Positions 1 through 7,359 of a DNA stretch of 50,868 nucleotides are shown here, in pieces. The stretch covers positions 1-50,868 of the forward strand of contig DATKCK010000002.1 in assembly GCA_035513215.1 (NCBI GenBank), written 5' to 3'. A program made the translations under genes and the position numbers. How positions within the stretch are numbered: position 1 is the stretch's first letter; the number at the start of each line of letters is the position of its first letter. The notes beneath the pieces were generated by a model, which worked only from the letters and a program-made list of their open reading frames with translations, ran no database searches and was not told the DNA's origin. This DNA is from DATCZB01 sp035513215. Lineage in GTDB: Bacteria > Pseudomonadota > Gammaproteobacteria > Steroidobacterales > Rariloculaceae.

Positions 1-841
1 GATCGCGGCGAAGGTCGCGCGCGTCGTCTTTGCGCTCGAAGATCCGAATCCGCTCGTGGCGGGCAAGGGCGCCGCCATGCTGGGCGCCGCCGGCATCGCG
101 ACGGAGTCGCCGCTGCTCGCCGACGCCGCCCGTGCCGTCAATCGCGGCTACTTCTCGCGCCGCGAGCGGGCGCGGCCCTTCATATGCCTGAAGATGGCGT
201 CGAGCCTCGACGGGCGCACGGCGCTCGCGAATGGGCAGAGCCAGTGGATCACCGGCGAGGCGGCCCGGCGCGACGTTCATCGCTGGCGTGCGCGGTCGAG
301 CGCCGTCATGACGGGGATCGGCACCGTGCTCGCCGACGATCCGAGACTCACGGCGCGCGTCGAGAATCCCGATATCGACATCGTGCAGCCGAAGCGCGTG
401 ATCGTCGATTCGCGTCTGAGAACGCCGTCCGGCGCGAAGATCCTGTCACGCGAAGGCGAGGTCATCGTGTTTACGGGTGTGTCCGCCGACCCCGGCGTGC
501 ACGAACGTTACAGAGCGCTCGAAGCGGTCGGCGCCCGCATCGAGATCGTGCCAGCCGACCCACGCTGCGATCTCGCGGCCGTCGTCGGCCGGCTTGCAGC
601 GCTCGAGATCAACACAGTCTGGCTCGAGGCGGGACCGGCGCTTTCGGGCGCGATGCTCGCGGCCGGTCTCGTCGACGAGCTTGTGCTCTACTTCGCGCCG
701 TGCCTGCTCGGCGACGGCGCGAAGGGACTCGTGTCGCTGCCGCCGATCGGGCAGCTTGCCGAAGCGCCGCGGCTCGTGATCGACGATCTGCGCAGGCTCG
801 GCGACGATATTCGCATCATCGCAACACCCGTCGGTACCTGA
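1..841 (+). CDS. ribD: RibD, diaminohydroxyphosphoribosylaminopyrimidine deaminase/reductase (5' truncated)
   Basis: Bifunctional riboflavin-pathway enzyme: deamination then NADPH reduction of the pyrimidine intermediate made from GTP, in the cytoplasm. The frame is open from the first bases of the window and already reads the end of the deaminase domain (ALEDPNPLVAGKGAAML), so the true start lies upstream; the GTG at 56 is internal. The rest is the RibD_C reductase domain, with KMASSLDGRTA, TGEAARRDVHRWRA and GTVLADDPRLTA. It heads a run of riboflavin genes; its TGA is 2 bases before the ribE ATG, so translation is probably coupled. Identity is secure. The deaminase zinc site cannot be inspected because it is outside the window. 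Confidence 0.95.
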   Translation, partial: IAAKVARVVFALEDPNPLVAGKGAAMLGAAGIATESPLLADAARAVNRGYFSRRERARPFICLKMASSLDGRTALANGQSQWITGEAARRDVHRWRARSSAVMTGIGTVLADDPRLTARVENPDIDIVQPKRVIVDSRLRTPSGAKILSREGEVIVFTGVSADPGVHERYRALEAVGARIEIVPADPRCDLAAVVGRLAALEINTVWLEAGPALSGAMLAAGLVDELVLYFAPCLLGDGAKGLVSLPPIGQLAEAPRLVIDDLRRLGDDIRIIATPVGT

Positions 842-843
842 GC

Positions 844-1491
844 ATGTTCAGCGGCATCGTCAAGGGGCAGGGCAGGGTCATCGAGTCGACGCAGCGCGGC
901 GCCGATATGCGGCTCGTGGTCGGCACGGCCGGCGTCGACCTCGGCACGGTCTCGCCCGGCGACAGCATCGCGGTCAACGGCGTTTGCCTGACGGCCACGG
1001 ATCCGCGTCCCGACCGGTTCGGCGCCGACGTCTCGGCCGAGACGCTGGCGCGAACGACGCTCGGGCGGCTCAAGGCCGACGACGCCGTCAATCTCGAGGC
1101 ATCGCTCCGCGCGAGCGATCCGATTGCGGGCCATCTCGTCTACGGCCACGTCGACGACGTCGGCGAAGTCGTCGAGCTGGCCGACGTCGCGCGGTCGACG
1201 GCGCTGACGATCGCCTGCCCTCGGCGCCTGATGCGCTATATCGTGGTCAAGGGCTCGATCACGGTCGACGGCGTCAGCCTGACCGTCAACGCCGTGTCGT
1301 CGGATCGATTCACCGTCAACATCATCCCCCATACCCGTGAAATCACGGTTATTTCCGCCTACCGGCCCGGGACGCCTGTTAATATTGAGGTCGATATGAT
1401 TGCCCGGTATCTCGAGCGGCTGCTCAAGTCCGGGACCGACAGCCTGACCCTCGATACACTAAAACGCCATGGTTTCATCGAAAGCGACTGA
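844..1491 (+). CDS. ribE: Riboflavin synthase alpha subunit
   Basis: Dismutates two 6,7-dimethyl-8-ribityllumazine molecules to riboflavin, the last step of the pathway. The 215-aa product has the usual length and the family N-terminus MFSGIV. It shows the internal duplication of the two lumazine-binding barrels: VNGVCLT at about 44-50 and VDGVSLT at about 141-147, with GHLVYGHVD at 96-104 at the junction. The start is the ATG 2 bases after the ribD stop. Its 3' end overlaps ribBA by 23 bases. E. coli calls this gene ribC; ribE is the Pseudomonas-style name. Confidence 0.95.
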   Translation: MFSGIVKGQGRVIESTQRGADMRLVVGTAGVDLGTVSPGDSIAVNGVCLTATDPRPDRFGADVSAETLARTTLGRLKADDAVNLEASLRASDPIAGHLVYGHVDDVGEVVELADVARSTALTIACPRRLMRYIVVKGSITVDGVSLTVNAVSSDRFTVNIIPHTREITVISAYRPGTPVNIEVDMIARYLERLLKSGTDSLTLDTLKRHGFIESD

Positions 1492-2638
1492 CTCCGCCCG
1501 CGCGTCCGGACCGGCGTTCGACGACATCGAGACGATCGTCGCGGCCGTTCGGGCGGGCCGGATGGTCGTCATCGTCGACAACGAGGATCGCGAGAACGAA
1601 GGCGATCTGATCATGGCGGCGAGCAAGGTCAGGAGCGAGGACGTCAATTTCATGGCGCATTTCGGCCGCGGGCTCATCTGCCTGACGCTGACGCGCACGC
1701 GCTGCGAGCAGCTCAGGCTGCCGCTGATGGTCAGCGAGACCGACGAGCGCAAGACGACGAACTTCACGGTCTCGATCGAGGCGGCCGAGGGCGTGACGAC
1801 GGGCATCTCGGCGCACGACAGGGCAAGGACCGTCCGCGCGGCCGTGGCGCCCGATGCCCGCCCCGAGGATCTGCGCCAGCCGGGACATATCTTTCCGCTG
1901 ATGGCGCAACCGGGCGGCGTGCTGACGCGCGCGGGTCACACCGAGGCCGGCTGCGATCTCGCGCGGCTCGCGGGACTCGAGCCCGCTGCCGTCATCGTCG
2001 AGATTCTGAATCGCGACGGCACGATGGCGCGGCGCGACGATCTGATCCGCTTCGCGCGCGAGCACGATCTTCGGATCGGCACGATCGCCGACCTGATCGA
2101 ATACCGGCTCGCGCACGAGGAATCGGTCGAGGCGATCGCCGATTTCGAAGTCGAGACGCGCCACGGGCCGTTTCGCATGGTCTGCTTCGAGGATCACGTC
2201 AATCGCACCGTGCATCTCGCCCTCGTGCGCGGCGAGATCGACGCCGGAAGGCCGACGCTCGTCCGCGTGCATCGCCAGGATACGCTCGGCGACGTCATCG
2301 GCATCAGCGACCCGAAGCTCGGCTGGCCGCTCGACGATGCCATGCGGCGCGTCGCCGAGGCCGGAGCGGGCGTCGTGGTCGTCCTGCGGCAGCCCGAGTC
2401 CGCGCGCGACTTCGTGCGCGCCCTGCGCGAGCTCGAGCCGTCGACGAGCCGCCCCGCGCCGATCAGGGGAAGGGCGATGGATCTGCGGACCTTCGGCACG
2501 GGCGCGCAGGTGTTGCGCGCGCTCGGCGTGCGCAAGATGCGCGTGCTCGGCGCGCCGAAGCTGATTCATGCGCTTTCGGGTTTCGGCCTCGAGGTCGTCG
2601 AGTACGTCGACGCGGAGCGCGGCGGCTCGGGAACCTGA
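1469..2638 (+). CDS. ribBA: RibB-type DHBP synthase with a degenerate RibA-like C-terminal domain
   Basis: The N-terminal ~220 residues are 3,4-dihydroxy-2-butanone-4-phosphate synthase, which converts ribulose 5-phosphate to the four-carbon precursor. Visible motifs are EDRENEGD (39-46, acidic metal site) and HTEAGCDLARLAG (157-169). Residues ~224-389 resemble GTP cyclohydrolase II, but the stretch that should hold the three zinc cysteines reads HRQDTLGDVIGISDPKLG (268-285), with none. The second domain is therefore probably not a cyclohydrolase; this matches RibB fusions described in other proteobacteria (for example Shewanella RibBX). A separate ribA would be needed elsewhere. Overlaps ribE by 23 bases and abuts ribH. 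Confidence 0.9.
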   Translation: MVSSKATDSARASGPAFDDIETIVAAVRAGRMVVIVDNEDRENEGDLIMAASKVRSEDVNFMAHFGRGLICLTLTRTRCEQLRLPLMVSETDERKTTNFTVSIEAAEGVTTGISAHDRARTVRAAVAPDARPEDLRQPGHIFPLMAQPGGVLTRAGHTEAGCDLARLAGLEPAAVIVEILNRDGTMARRDDLIRFAREHDLRIGTIADLIEYRLAHEESVEAIADFEVETRHGPFRMVCFEDHVNRTVHLALVRGEIDAGRPTLVRVHRQDTLGDVIGISDPKLGWPLDDAMRRVAEAGAGVVVVLRQPESARDFVRALRELEPSTSRPAPIRGRAMDLRTFGTGAQVLRALGVRKMRVLGAPKLIHALSGFGLEVVEYVDAERGGSGT

Positions 2639-3118
2639 ATGGACGGGAAGATCCGGCAGATCGAGGGCGAGGTCAGCGCGCGCGGCTTGCGCGTCGGCAT
2701 CGTCGCCGCGCGATTCAATGACTTCATCGTCGATCGCCTCGTCGACGGCGCCGTCGGGGCGCTGCTCGAGCACGGCGCGGAGCCGGCCGATCTCGTCTGC
2801 GTCCGCGTGCCGGGCGCCTTCGAGATCCCCGTGACCGTCAGGAAGATGGCCGACAGCAAGCGTTACGATGCCATCGTTGCGCTCGCCTGCGTGATTCGCG
2901 GCGCGACGCCGCACTTCGACTATGTTGCGGGCGAAGCGAGCCGCGGTCTCGCGAGCCTCGCGCGCGAGCACGGGCTTGCGCTCGGCTTCGGCGTTTTGAC
3001 CTGCGACACGCTCGAGCAGGCCATCGAGCGCGCGGGATCGAAGGGCGGCAACAAGGGCGTCGACGCCGCGCTGACCGCGATTCGCATGGCGTCGGTATTC
3101 CGCCAGCTGGACGCCTGA
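2639..3118 (+). CDS. ribH: 6,7-dimethyl-8-ribityllumazine synthase
   Basis: Condenses the butanone phosphate with the aminopyrimidine to form lumazine; in this family it assembles as pentamers or 60-subunit shells. The 159-aa protein has the expected RFNDFIVDRLVDGA, PGAFEIPV and ACVIRGATPHFDYV motifs, with the catalytic His at residue 92 and GVLTCDTLEQA after it. The ATG directly follows the ribBA stop codon. The TGA shares one base with the nusB ATG (TGATG), so the two are probably coupled. Confidence 0.95.
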   Translation: MDGKIRQIEGEVSARGLRVGIVAARFNDFIVDRLVDGAVGALLEHGAEPADLVCVRVPGAFEIPVTVRKMADSKRYDAIVALACVIRGATPHFDYVAGEASRGLASLAREHGLALGFGVLTCDTLEQAIERAGSKGGNKGVDAALTAIRMASVFRQLDA

Positions 3119-3549
3119 TGTCCGCCGGGTCCCGCGAACGGGCGCGTGGCCTCCTGATCAAGGCGCTTTATCAGTGGCAGCTCGCGGGCCATTCGCATGA
3201 CGAGCTGCTCGCGCAGTACACGGAGCTCGCCGAATACGGCCGCATCGATCAAGCCTATTTCGACGACCTGCTCACGCGTGTGCTCGCGGAAGCCGAGAGC
3301 CTCGACGCGATCATCGCCCGTTATGCCGATCGCGGCGTCGATCAGCTCGATGCCGTCGGCCGCGCCATCCTGCTGCTCGCGCTGACCGAGCTCAAGTTTC
3401 GTAGCGACGTGCCGGTCAAGGTCGTCATCAACGAGGCCGTCGAGCTCGCCAAGCGCTACGGCGCGACCGATTCCTACCGCTTCGTCAACGCCGTCGTCGA
3501 CAAGGCGGCGAAGACGCTCAGGGTCCCGGCCGGGCTTGCAGCCGGCTGA
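3118..3549 (+). CDS. nusB: Transcription antitermination factor NusB
   Basis: All-helical RNA-binding factor that pairs with NusE (S10) on boxA of rRNA leaders. The 143-aa product has the family length, an N-terminal SRERARGLLIKALYQWQ helix, and the C-terminal signature VPVKVVINEAVELAKRYG followed by FVNAVVDKAAK. The ribH-nusB-thiL-pgpA order is conserved in gammaproteobacteria. The start overlaps the ribH stop by one base, and its own TGA is one base before the thiL ATG. Confidence 0.95.
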   Translation: MSAGSRERARGLLIKALYQWQLAGHSHDELLAQYTELAEYGRIDQAYFDDLLTRVLAEAESLDAIIARYADRGVDQLDAVGRAILLLALTELKFRSDVPVKVVINEAVELAKRYGATDSYRFVNAVVDKAAKTLRVPAGLAAG

Positions 3550-3550
3550 G

Positions 3551-4504
3551 ATGCCACGCGCGCGCGAATTCGAGATCATCGAGCGGTATTTCACTCGCGC
3601 GGTGGCCGACAGCGCGGTCGCAGTCGGCATCGGCGACGACGCGGCCATCGTCGAGACGCAAGGTCCCGTAGCCTGGGCCGTCGACATGCTGGTCGCCGGC
3701 ACCCATTTCCCCGACGCACTGCCGCCGCGTGCCATCGGCCACCGGGCGCTCGCCGTCAATCTCAGCGATCTCGCCGCCGTCGGCGCGAAGCCGCGCTGGG
3801 CGACGCTGGCCCTGAGCCTGCCCGGGGCCGATGCCGACTGGCTCGAGGGTTTCGCCGGCGGCTTCTTCGCGCTCGCCGAGCGGTTCGGCGTCAGCCTGAT
3901 CGGCGGCGACACGACGCGGGGGCCGCTGACCGTGACGGTCGGGGTCATCGGCGAGGCGCCACGCGCGCCGATGCTACGGTCGGGCGGCCGTGCCGGCGAC
4001 CGCATCCTGGTCAGCGGCACGCTCGGCGCGGGCGCCGCGGGACTTGCCTGCTTCGCGGGAGACTCAAGCCCGACGCCCGACGCGCGCGCTCTGATCGAGC
4101 GATTCTCGTATCCGGAGCCGCGGGTCGATCTCGGGCTTGCGCTCGCGGGCCTGGCCCATGCCGGCATCGACATCTCCGACGGGCTCGTCGCCGATCTCGG
4201 ACACATCTGTCGGCAAAGCGGCCTGGGCGCGGTGATCGAGCTCGACTCCCTGCCCCTGCCCGAGAGTGGTCTTGCGGTGTTTTCGCGCGGGCGCTGCCGC
4301 GAGTTTGCGCTCTACGGCGGTGACGATTACGAGCTCTGTTTCATCGTGGCTCCGGCCGACATCGGGCGCGCGCGCGAGGCGGCTGCCGCCGCCGGCACCG
4401 CCGTCGCCGAGATCGGCGAGCTGACGGCGGCGCCCGGCATCGTCGGCCGGCACGGCGACTCGAGCATGGCGCTTGAGCCGAACGGCTTCGCGCATTTCGA
4501 ATGA
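3551..4504 (+). CDS. thiL: Thiamine-monophosphate kinase
   Basis: Phosphorylates thiamine monophosphate to the pyrophosphate cofactor. The 317-aa protein belongs to the PurM/ThiL superfamily: GIGDDAA at 26-32 is the Mg-ATP site, followed by DMLVAGTHFP, LSDLAAVGAKP and the glycine-rich GGDTTRG. Further on, DISDGLVADL and GGDDYEL match the family. The reading frame opens upstream at a TTG (3536), but the ATG at 3551, one base after the nusB stop, fits the family N-terminus. ATGA overlap with pgpA. Confidence 0.95.
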   Translation: MPRAREFEIIERYFTRAVADSAVAVGIGDDAAIVETQGPVAWAVDMLVAGTHFPDALPPRAIGHRALAVNLSDLAAVGAKPRWATLALSLPGADADWLEGFAGGFFALAERFGVSLIGGDTTRGPLTVTVGVIGEAPRAPMLRSGGRAGDRILVSGTLGAGAAGLACFAGDSSPTPDARALIERFSYPEPRVDLGLALAGLAHAGIDISDGLVADLGHICRQSGLGAVIELDSLPLPESGLAVFSRGRCREFALYGGDDYELCFIVAPADIGRAREAAAAAGTAVAEIGELTAAPGIVGRHGDSSMALEPNGFAHFE

Positions 4505-5004
4505 GCGAAGCCGTCGGCAAGCGATCGCGATTGTCGGCGGGCCTGCTCAAGGATCCCGTCCACCTCGTCGCGCTCGGTTTCGGCTCGGGCTTGAGTCCCG
4601 TCGCGCCCGGGACCTGCGGCACGCTGCTCGCGGTGCCGCTCGCTTATGTCCTGTTGCAGGCCCCCGTCGTCATCGCGGTCATCGCCGCCGCGATCGCATT
4701 CGTCGGCGGCGTCTGGGTCACGGGCGAGAGCGCGCGTCGTCTCGGCGTTCACGATCATTCGGGCATCGTCTGGGACGAGATCGCCGCGTTTCTGGCTCTG
4801 GTGCTCGTTCTGCCGCCAGGGTGGCCCTGGATCGCTGCGGGATTCCTGGCTTTCCGGGCCTTCGACATCCTCAAACCCTGGCCGATACGCGATCTGGATC
4901 ACAGATTGGCCGGAGGTCTCGGCATTATGCTTGATGACTTCGTGGCGGCCGTTTTTGCGGCCGTTTCAGTGAGACTGATCGAATACTTAACGGCGTTAAT
5001 CTGA
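4501..5004 (+). CDS. pgpA: Phosphatidylglycerophosphatase A
   Basis: Inner-membrane lipid phosphatase that converts phosphatidylglycerophosphate to phosphatidylglycerol. The 167-aa sequence shows GSGLSPVAPGTCGTL near the N-terminus, the acidic HDHSGIVWDEIAAF signature, RAFDILKPWPIRDLDH, and a terminal GGLGIMLDDFVAA segment. Hydrophobic stretches between these motifs agree with several membrane passes. Starts inside the thiL stop (ATGA) and ends 4 bases before the kinase ATG, so it may be cotranscribed with both neighbours. Confidence 0.93.
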   Translation: MSEAVGKRSRLSAGLLKDPVHLVALGFGSGLSPVAPGTCGTLLAVPLAYVLLQAPVVIAVIAAAIAFVGGVWVTGESARRLGVHDHSGIVWDEIAAFLALVLVLPPGWPWIAAGFLAFRAFDILKPWPIRDLDHRLAGGLGIMLDDFVAAVFAAVSVRLIEYLTALI

Positions 5005-5008
5005 CTCC

Positions 5009-6325
5009 ATGGTCCAGGCCAAAGCGGAAATCGCGCCGGGCGGCAAACGCAAGCCCGGGCTTCCCGAGCGCATCGGCAAGTACGTCATCATCAATGAGGT
5101 TGGCCAGGGCTCGAGCGGGCGCGTCTATCTGTCGCATGATCCCTACTACGGGCGCGATGTCGCGATCAAGGTCTACAACGCCGATAACGAGGAAGACGAG
5201 CCAAAGGCGCGCGTGACGCGCAAGATGTTCTTCAACGAGGCGCAGATGATGGGGCGTCTCCAGCATCCGAACATTCTGCCGATCTACGATGCCGGCGAGG
5301 AGAACGGCGACTACTACGTCGTCACCGAGCACATCCACGGTGCGCGGACGCTGGCGGCCTACTGCAAGCCGGACAATCTGCTGCGCGTCGACGACGTCGT
5401 CGAGATCGTATTCAAGTGCGCGAAGGCGCTGCACTATGCGCACAGCCGCGGCGTCATTCACCGCGACATCAAGCCGAGCAACATCATGCTGACGCTCGAT
5501 AACGACGTGCGCATCATCGATTTCGGCATTGCGCTCGTCAACGATTCCGATATCTCGCGCATCGAGGGGATCGCCGGCAGCCCGAGCTACATGTCGCCGG
5601 AGCAGGTTCAGTCGGCCGAGATCACGCCGCAGTCGGATCTCTATTCGCTCGGCGCCGTGACGTACGAACTCCTGACCGGTTTCCGGCCGTTTCGGGCCAA
5701 CAGCCTGTCGAAGCTTTTGCATCAGATCGTTTATGCCACGCCGGCGCCGATCCATACGCTGCGCAGCGACGTTTCCGAGGAACTCGAGGGGCTCGTCACG
5801 AAGGCATTGCAGAAGGAGCCGGGCGACCGTTTCGCGAACGGGCTCGAGCTTGCCGGTAAGCTGACCCAGGTCTTTCAGGCGCTGCGCAGCAAGAACGACA
5901 AGATCAACAAGCAGGAGCGCTTCGATCGCCTGCGGACGCTCGAGTTTTTCCACGATTTCTCGCATTCGGAAATTTGGGAGATCCTGCGCGCGAGCGAATG
6001 GCGCGAGTACGACGAGGGCGACGAGATCATTCGCGAAGGCGAGATGGACGACCGCTTCTATGTCATCGTCGACGGTGACGTCATCGTGCAGTCGGGCCGT
6101 CGCGAGACCGGGACGATCGGGGCGGGGCAGGGTTTCGGCGAGACGAGCTACGTCCGCGGAGCGAGGCGCACGGCCACGATCGCCGCGAAAACACACGTCA
6201 CGCTGCTTCGCGTCAGCTCGACGCTGCTCGAGCAGGCTTCCTCGTCCTGCCAGCTCAGATTCAACAAGGTCTTCCTGCGCTCGCTGATCGAGCGCCTCCA
6301 GGGCCTCGGCACGACCGCCACGTAA
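5009..6325 (+). CDS. Hanks-type Ser/Thr protein kinase with C-terminal cyclic-nucleotide-binding-type domain
   Basis: 438-aa soluble protein. Residues ~24-295 are a eukaryotic-type kinase with every catalytic landmark: glycine loop GQGSSGRVY (32-40), VAIK with Lys54, HRDIKPSN (151-158), DFG (171-173) and an SPSYMSPEQ activation segment. Residues ~311-425 form a cNMP-binding-type domain, with a phosphate-cassette-like GFGETSYVRGARRTAT. No signal peptide or membrane helix is seen, so it should be cytoplasmic, unlike the usual PASTA kinases. The architecture suggests a kinase gated by a small ligand or by protein contacts; the ligand is unknown. It sits 4 bases after pgpA and is followed by a palindromic repeat. 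Confidence 0.88.
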   Translation: MVQAKAEIAPGGKRKPGLPERIGKYVIINEVGQGSSGRVYLSHDPYYGRDVAIKVYNADNEEDEPKARVTRKMFFNEAQMMGRLQHPNILPIYDAGEENGDYYVVTEHIHGARTLAAYCKPDNLLRVDDVVEIVFKCAKALHYAHSRGVIHRDIKPSNIMLTLDNDVRIIDFGIALVNDSDISRIEGIAGSPSYMSPEQVQSAEITPQSDLYSLGAVTYELLTGFRPFRANSLSKLLHQIVYATPAPIHTLRSDVSEELEGLVTKALQKEPGDRFANGLELAGKLTQVFQALRSKNDKINKQERFDRLRTLEFFHDFSHSEIWEILRASEWREYDEGDEIIREGEMDDRFYVIVDGDVIVQSGRRETGTIGAGQGFGETSYVRGARRTATIAAKTHVTLLRVSSTLLEQASSSCQLRFNKVFLRSLIERLQGLGTTAT

Positions 6326-6340
6326 TTGGGGTCTGCACGT

Positions 6341-6420
6341 AATTGGGTCAGACCCCTTTCAGGTTTCGAGGCCCCGGGGCCTCGATAACGTGTCGAACCT
6401 GAAAGGGGTCTGACCCAATT
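6341..6420. repeat. REPIN-like inverted repeat, copy 1
   Basis: Arms of about 27 bases (AATTGGGTCAGACCCC + TTTCAGGTT...) are complementary except for one extra T. The loop contains a second palindrome, CGAGGCCCCGGGGCCTCG. It lies between two convergent genes (kinase and xseB). There is no T-run after the stem, so it is not a standard intrinsic terminator. Confidence 0.9.
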
Positions 6421-6430
6421 CAGTCGCGAT

Positions 6431-6661
6431 TCAGTCGCTTTCGAATGGGACGGGTTGCTCGGCGTTCGTGAGCAGTATCTCGATCTTCTGCTCGGCATCC
6501 TTGAGCACCGCCTGGCATTGCCGCGTCAGCCTGATGCCGCGCTCGAATTCCTTCAGCGCCTGATCGAGCGGCATCTCGCCCTCCTCGAGCTTCTCGACGA
6601 GCTGTTCCAGATCCTCGAGCGTCTTTTCGAGCCGGGCAAGGCTCAGTTCCTTCTTGCTCAT
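6431..6661 (-). CDS. xseB: Exodeoxyribonuclease VII small subunit
   Basis: Small helical subunit of exonuclease VII, which degrades single-stranded DNA together with XseA. The 76-aa protein shows the family pattern: an LEKTLEDLEQLVEKLEEGEM helix with the PLDQALKEFERGIRLTRQC segment, then LKDAEQKIEILL. In most gammaproteobacteria xseB leads an xseB-ispA-dxs operon; here it stands alone on the minus strand with a palindromic repeat directly downstream, so ispA and dxs must lie elsewhere. Divergent from the rubrerythrin gene. Confidence 0.93.
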   Translation of the reverse strand: MSKKELSLARLEKTLEDLEQLVEKLEEGEMPLDQALKEFERGIRLTRQCQAVLKDAEQKIEILLTNAEQPVPFESD

Positions 6662-6750
6662 CGCGCGGTCCGCAGAATCGGCAGGTCAAGCTACACAGTG
6701 CACCTGGACCGGTCAATCGAATTAGAATGCAAGGCAGGGCGAGCCGCCGG

Positions 6751-6779
6751 TTGACAGCCCGGCGGTGAGCTTTTACATT
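6751..6779 (+). promoter_or_regulatory. Sigma-70 promoter of the rubrerythrin operon
   Basis: A consensus -35 TTGACA (6751-6756), a 17-base spacer and TACATT (6774-6779). This is the best sigma-70-like promoter in the window. The start of transcription would fall at about 6786, inside the palindrome described next. Confidence 0.8.
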
Positions 6780-6785
6780 CACATT

Positions 6786-6800
6786 TTAGACTAAGTCTAA
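6786..6800. promoter_or_regulatory. Perfect 7-1-7 palindromic operator over the predicted transcription start
   Basis: TTAGACTAAGTCTAA is a perfect palindrome (TTAGACT-A-AGTCTAA) placed 7 bases after the -10 box. The 7-1-7 geometry is that of Fur/PerR-family boxes, and rubrerythrin genes are known PerR targets in several bacteria, but the sequence itself is not a textbook Fur or PerR box. Repression of the downstream genes until peroxide or iron stress is an inference. Confidence 0.6.
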
Positions 6801-6844
6801 GACACACCTGGCAGGCGTGAGCTTGTTGTTGAGGAGAAACGGTA

Positions 6845-7264
6845 ATGGATCTTAAGGGCAGTCGAACGGAAACGAATCTAAAAGACGCTTTCGCGGGGGA
6901 GTCCCAGGCAAATCGCCGCTACCTGTACTTCGCATCGAAGGCCGATGTCGAAGGCTACAACGACGTGGCTGCCGTGTTTCGTTCAACGGCCGAGGGCGAG
7001 ACGGGCCATGCGCATGGTCATCTCGAGTACCTGGAGGCCGTCGGCGATCCCGCTACCGGGCTGCCGATCGGCCAAACCGACGACAATCTGAAAGCGGCGA
7101 TCGCGGGAGAGACCCACGAGTACACGGACATGTACCCGGGCATGGCCAAGGCCGCGCGCGACGAAGGATTCGAGGAGATCGCCGACTGGTTCGAGACACT
7201 CGCCAAGGCCGAGCGCTCGCATGCGAATCGCTTTCAGAAAGCCCTCAATACCCTCGACGGCTAG
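6845..7264 (+). CDS. Rubrerythrin-family diiron protein (no rubredoxin domain)
   Basis: 139-aa ferritin-like four-helix protein. The diiron ligands are visible as GESQANRRY, EGETGHAHGH, AGETHEYTDMYP and KAERSHANRF. Classical rubrerythrin has a C-terminal rubredoxin with two CxxC pairs; this protein ends before it and has no cysteines, so electrons must come from a partner. The Fe-S oxidoreductase encoded next is the obvious candidate. The likely role is reduction of hydrogen peroxide in the cytoplasm. ATG at 6845 is preceded by GAGGAG. Expression probably comes from the 6751 promoter and is regulated by the 6786 palindrome. Confidence 0.9.
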   Translation: MDLKGSRTETNLKDAFAGESQANRRYLYFASKADVEGYNDVAAVFRSTAEGETGHAHGHLEYLEAVGDPATGLPIGQTDDNLKAAIAGETHEYTDMYPGMAKAARDEGFEEIADWFETLAKAERSHANRFQKALNTLDG

Positions 7265-7283
7265 TCTCGGATGGAGTCTCGGA

Positions 7284-7342
7284 TGGGGTCAGACCCCTTT
7301 CAGGTTTGGACTCGATCCAAACCTGAAAGGGGTCTGACCCCA
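7284..7342. repeat. REPIN-like inverted repeat, copy 2
   Basis: 27-base arms with no mismatch and a 5-base loop: TGGGGTCAGACCCCTTTC... against its exact complement. It sits inside the rubrerythrin operon, ending 17 bases before the next ATG, so the hairpin would form in the mRNA and could affect relative expression of the two genes. Confidence 0.92.
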
Positions 7343-7359
7343 ATACCCGCAATACCCGA

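Noticed and set aside
1..60. FMN riboswitch for the riboflavin operon
   Set aside because: The window opens inside ribD, so any leader is outside it; no FMN-aptamer sequence was seen elsewhere.
184..843. Long open frame upstream of ribE in the ribE frame
   Set aside because: Arg-rich shadow of ribD; riboflavin synthase clearly begins at 844.
1475..2971. 498-aa minus-strand open frame over ribBA
   Set aside because: Antisense shadow typical of GC-rich DNA: no family similarity, and it covers well-identified genes.
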